The translations under genes were made by a program, and so were the position numbers. Below the pieces are notes generated by a model. It saw only the letters and a list, made by a program, of their open reading frames with translations. It made no database searches and was not told where the DNA came from. From the NCBI GenBank assembly GCA_034509425.1, contig JAVTVJ010000295.1, positions 248,001 to 312,000 on the forward strand: a stretch of DNA of 64,000 bases. The letters run 5' to 3'. Shown piece after piece: positions 61,723 through 64,000 of this stretch. The DNA comes from Eopsaltria australis (taxonomy: Eukaryota; Chordata; Aves; Passeriformes; Petroicidae). The stretch's first letter is position 1. Every line of letters starts with the position of its first letter.

Positions 61723-62404
61723 CCCGGGCCAGCAGTCTCCTTCCCAAAGATGTTGCCAGTGTCCTCCAGCAGGAAGTCCACCAGCACCTTCACCTGTGCA
61801 CAGGAAAGCCTTGCTCTCAGCCCAGGGGACTGAGAGAGTGCCGAGCAGCCCTTGCCATCACTGCTGAGCCCTGCCTCTGTGCAGAAGGAAAGCACTGGAT
61901 GGGGGCCAGCCCTTGCAGCCAGCTCCCACAGTGGCCATGGCTGGAGACAGGGGGACACCAGGTATGGGCACCTGTGGGCAGCCAAATTGGCTTTGGCCAG
62001 CACGGATGCAGCCCACTGCTGAAGACGCTGCTACCTTTTCATTTTCGGCCAGCATGGCCAGGCAGAGCTGTGGGCGCAGGGTGGTGCCACAGCTGCAGAG
62101 AGCAGAGGCAGTCAGTGAGGGGCAGGTGGCCTCCCTGGCATCCCCTGGTGCACAGCTCTGGTGTGCCCCCCTTTCCCCTGCCAGCCGACAACATCTGCAC
62201 GCACACTGGTGCATCCAGCCCTGAGGGCCAGGGGTCTGGGGCTTAGGCCAGGCCGGCTGGGTCTGGGCACAGGGACAGGGATGGGGCAAAGGCAGCTGGG
62301 CTGTCAGGCTCTTACTGAAACTTGGCCACCACCAGTTCCTCCTGAAGGAGGAGAAGCTGCCATTCACTGGTGTTTGGGCTGTGGCTCAGAGCTTTTGATC
62401 GTCT
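61723..62404 (-). pseudogene. RhoGAP-domain gene relic (TAGAP/ARHGAP20-like), three exon pieces
   Basis: Three minus-strand pieces have compatible splice phases. Piece A (62404-62316) reads WQLLLLQEELVVAKF and ends at a GTAAGA donor after two extra bases. Piece B (62092-62035) follows a CTCTCTGCAG acceptor, supplies the one base needed, reads TLRPQLCLAMLAENEK and ends in phase 0 at GTAGCA. Piece C (61793-61723) follows TGTGCACAG and reads KVLVDFLLEDTGNIFGKE. Joined, B and C give the pattern Lys-Val-x-x-Leu-Val-x-Phe-Leu with Ile-Phe-Gly ten residues further on. That is the closing helix of RhoGAP domains, which speed GTP hydrolysis on Rho-type GTPases. The catalytic arginine region, which should lie upstream of A, is absent because the block ends at 62404. 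Family placement near TAGAP/ARHGAP20 is an inference. Songbird assemblies carry many such copies, as I recall. Confidence 0.5.
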
Positions 62405-63030
62405 CAATCTTTTTTGGCTCTTGATTTTAGGGGCTAGAATGCAATTTCTTCAGCTCCTCTTCCCTGGCTGCAGTAGTTGCCTCTTCCCCTATATTTTTAC
62501 CTCCAGCAGCTTCGAAGTCCAATTGTTTCTTACAACCGAAACAAATTTTGTTATTTGATACTCATAAATACCTTTCTGACATCAATCAAAAGATCATACC
62601 TACAATTTTTAGCTTTTCATATTGATGAATCAAGCATTTTCTCATATTATTGTACCTAAATATGACTATAATTAATTTTAAACTTTCTCTATGTAATGAT
62701 TGTACCTAGGAAATTCTAGCATTCACTATTATTTTGTAGTGTTTACAATATTGTTTTTCAGCTCTTGCATACACCAGTTCCTTGTGTGGGCTTACACAAA
62801 CTTATTATTTTGATTAATTTCCAGAATGAACTGTTCTGTGTCTGAATTCCTTGGAAAAACTGTTGCTTTAGCTGAGGTCTTACATGGTGACATAATTTTA
62901 AACATTAAAGTGGCATATGTTAGCACATTTCATCAAAGGATGGAGAGGAGGGACAGGGTCATTAGTGAAGATGTATTGGATAGTGTGTTACTTGAACATG
63001 ATGTAAAACTATAGAATGAAGGGTGGATAA
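62405..63030. other. Unique A+T-rich DNA, no gene seen
   Basis: Composition returns abruptly to A+T-rich. No repeat or gene was recognised. Confidence 0.45.
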
Positions 63031-63560
63031 TGTGCTAGGTTTGGATGGGATACAGTTAATTTTTCTCACAATAGCCGTTATGAGGCTGTGGTTTGAATTT
63101 TGTTGAAAACCATGTTAACTCATAGCTATTTTAGTTATCACTGGGCAGGACTTGCACTGCGCTAAGGGCTTTTCTGCCTCTCACCCCACCAGTAAGCATG
63201 CTTGGGGTACACAAGGAGTTTTTAGGGAACACAGCCAGGACAGCTGATCACAGGGATATTCCAGACCATATGGAGTCATGCTCACCATGTAAAGCTGAAG
63301 GGAGCAGTAGGACAAGGGGAATGTTTGGTGTGATACTTTGTGTTCCCAAATCACTGTTACATGTGATTGAACCCTGCTTTCCCAGGAATAGCCGAACACC
63401 TGGGTGTCCCTGGGAAGCAGTGAATGTTGTTTACATTTTCTTATATACATGGCTTTCACTTTGTCTGTTATATTATCTTTATCTCAACTCACAAGTTTTC
63501 TCACTTCTGTTTCTCTGATTCTCTTCCCATCTGAGGCTTAAGCTGGCTAGTCCTGATTCA
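63031..63560 (+). mobile_element. LTR, same ERVK-like family as 48.1 kb
   Basis: It starts TGTGCTAGGTTTGGATGGGA and follows the sense order of the minus-strand LTR at 48,126-48,698: 'acagttaatttttctcaca', 'gtgttgaa'-type text, 'cagggatattccagaccata', 'gtgattgaaccctgctttcc', 'ggaagcagtgaatgttgttt' and 'atctttatctcaactcacaa'. The 3' end is decayed or deleted after 'gattctcttcccatctgagg'. A possible terminal CA lies at 63559-63560, and no clean target duplication was found. Confidence 0.85.
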
Positions 63561-64000
63561 AGGACTGCAGAACTCACTGACTCACTATGCTACTTTTTTC
63601 TATATGGCTTCTGGGAAGTTCACAGTGATGGTGAAATATCTTCATGTCTTTCTGAAATATGACTTGTAGTTATGCTTTCAAGTGAATCTTGTCTATTTTG
63701 GCAGATGGGGCCAATCTCGCATAATTCTGTGAATGAAATTTAACAAGAAAAACAGCAAGAGTAATTAAAGTCCCCAAAACAATGGATAATCAAGGACTAT
63801 CATGCTTCATGATGGAGCTTACAAGAACATTAGTGTGGCTTGCAAATGCTCATCAACTGCTAGGGTCATTTCCCAATCAGTGAGTTAGCAGTTCCCTTTT
63901 AACATGGTTGTTATCCTGCCAGCACCTGGAAGTTTTGTTCCATCTGAGTACTCTGCTGCATGAACTCAGTTGAAGTTTAAGCCAATAAGAAAGTATATTT
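63561..64000. other. Unique A+T-rich DNA at right edge
   Basis: No feature was recognised up to the end of the window. Confidence 0.4.

Larger units (their letters stand above)
57995..62404. other. G+C-rich block, probable gene-relic segment
   Basis: Between about 57,995 and 62,404 the composition changes sharply from the surrounding A+T-rich DNA to C/T- and G-rich sequence. A more balanced interval lies at about 58,850-59,480, and the right edge near 62,404 is abrupt. Many overlapping open frames of 60-169 codons appear on both strands, which is expected where A/T-rich stop codons are scarce, so they are not called. From 59,600 to 59,900 the plus strand is a low-complexity CCAG/CCTCAG-type sequence. 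The right end carries exon-like pieces of a RhoGAP gene on the minus strand. Other splice-bounded open pieces (60790-60884 and 60315-60428, minus) may belong to the same relic or a second copy. Confidence 0.6.

Noticed and set aside
1..64000. tRNA, rRNA, riboswitch or bacterial operon signals
   Set aside because: None was seen. The window is vertebrate-type non-coding DNA.

Overview
The window looks like vertebrate nuclear DNA, most probably from a songbird or other neoavian bird. It is A+T-rich and intron- or desert-like. Its recognisable repeats are CR1 retrotransposon 3' ends and several families of avian endogenous-retrovirus LTRs. There is no bacterial-style gene packing, and no open reading frame outside repeats is longer than chance would give in DNA of this composition. 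No complete protein-coding gene, rRNA, tRNA or CRISPR array could be supported.

Layout. From 1 to about 15,000 the DNA is mostly unique and A+T-rich, with a short LTR scrap (about 707-835), a 5'-truncated CR1 (about 3,439-4,310) and a strong hairpin (7,723-7,758). At 15,059-16,376 a minus-strand LTR carries an expanded 40-bp minisatellite. From 16.4 to 40.5 kb it is again mostly unique, broken by a 344-bp solo LTR with perfect 6-bp target duplications (29,896-30,239) and an internally deleted LTR (about 32,758-33,349). At 40,579-43,501 a long minus-strand CR1 is split by a 1.6-kb LTR-like insertion flanked by a perfect 5-bp duplication. From 46.9 to 57 kb there are further CR1 pieces (about 46,971, 49,105 and 55,783) and LTRs (48,126-48,698 and 53,825-54,863).

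From about 58.0 to 62.4 kb the base composition switches abruptly to G+C-rich. The right end of this block (61,723-62,404, minus strand) holds three exon-like pieces with matching splice phases. Together they read as the C-terminal end of a Rho GTPase-activating (RhoGAP) domain. This is best read as a truncated, decayed copy of a RhoGAP gene of the TAGAP/ARHGAP20 type. After it the window returns to A+T-rich DNA with one more LTR (63,031 to about 63,560).

The window is therefore a transposon-sedimented intergenic or intronic region with one gene-relic block. I did not find a convincing new functional system. The most checkable oddities are the LTR minisatellite, the nested insertion, the solo LTR with intact duplications, the RhoGAP relic and a few exon-like or coding-like islands.
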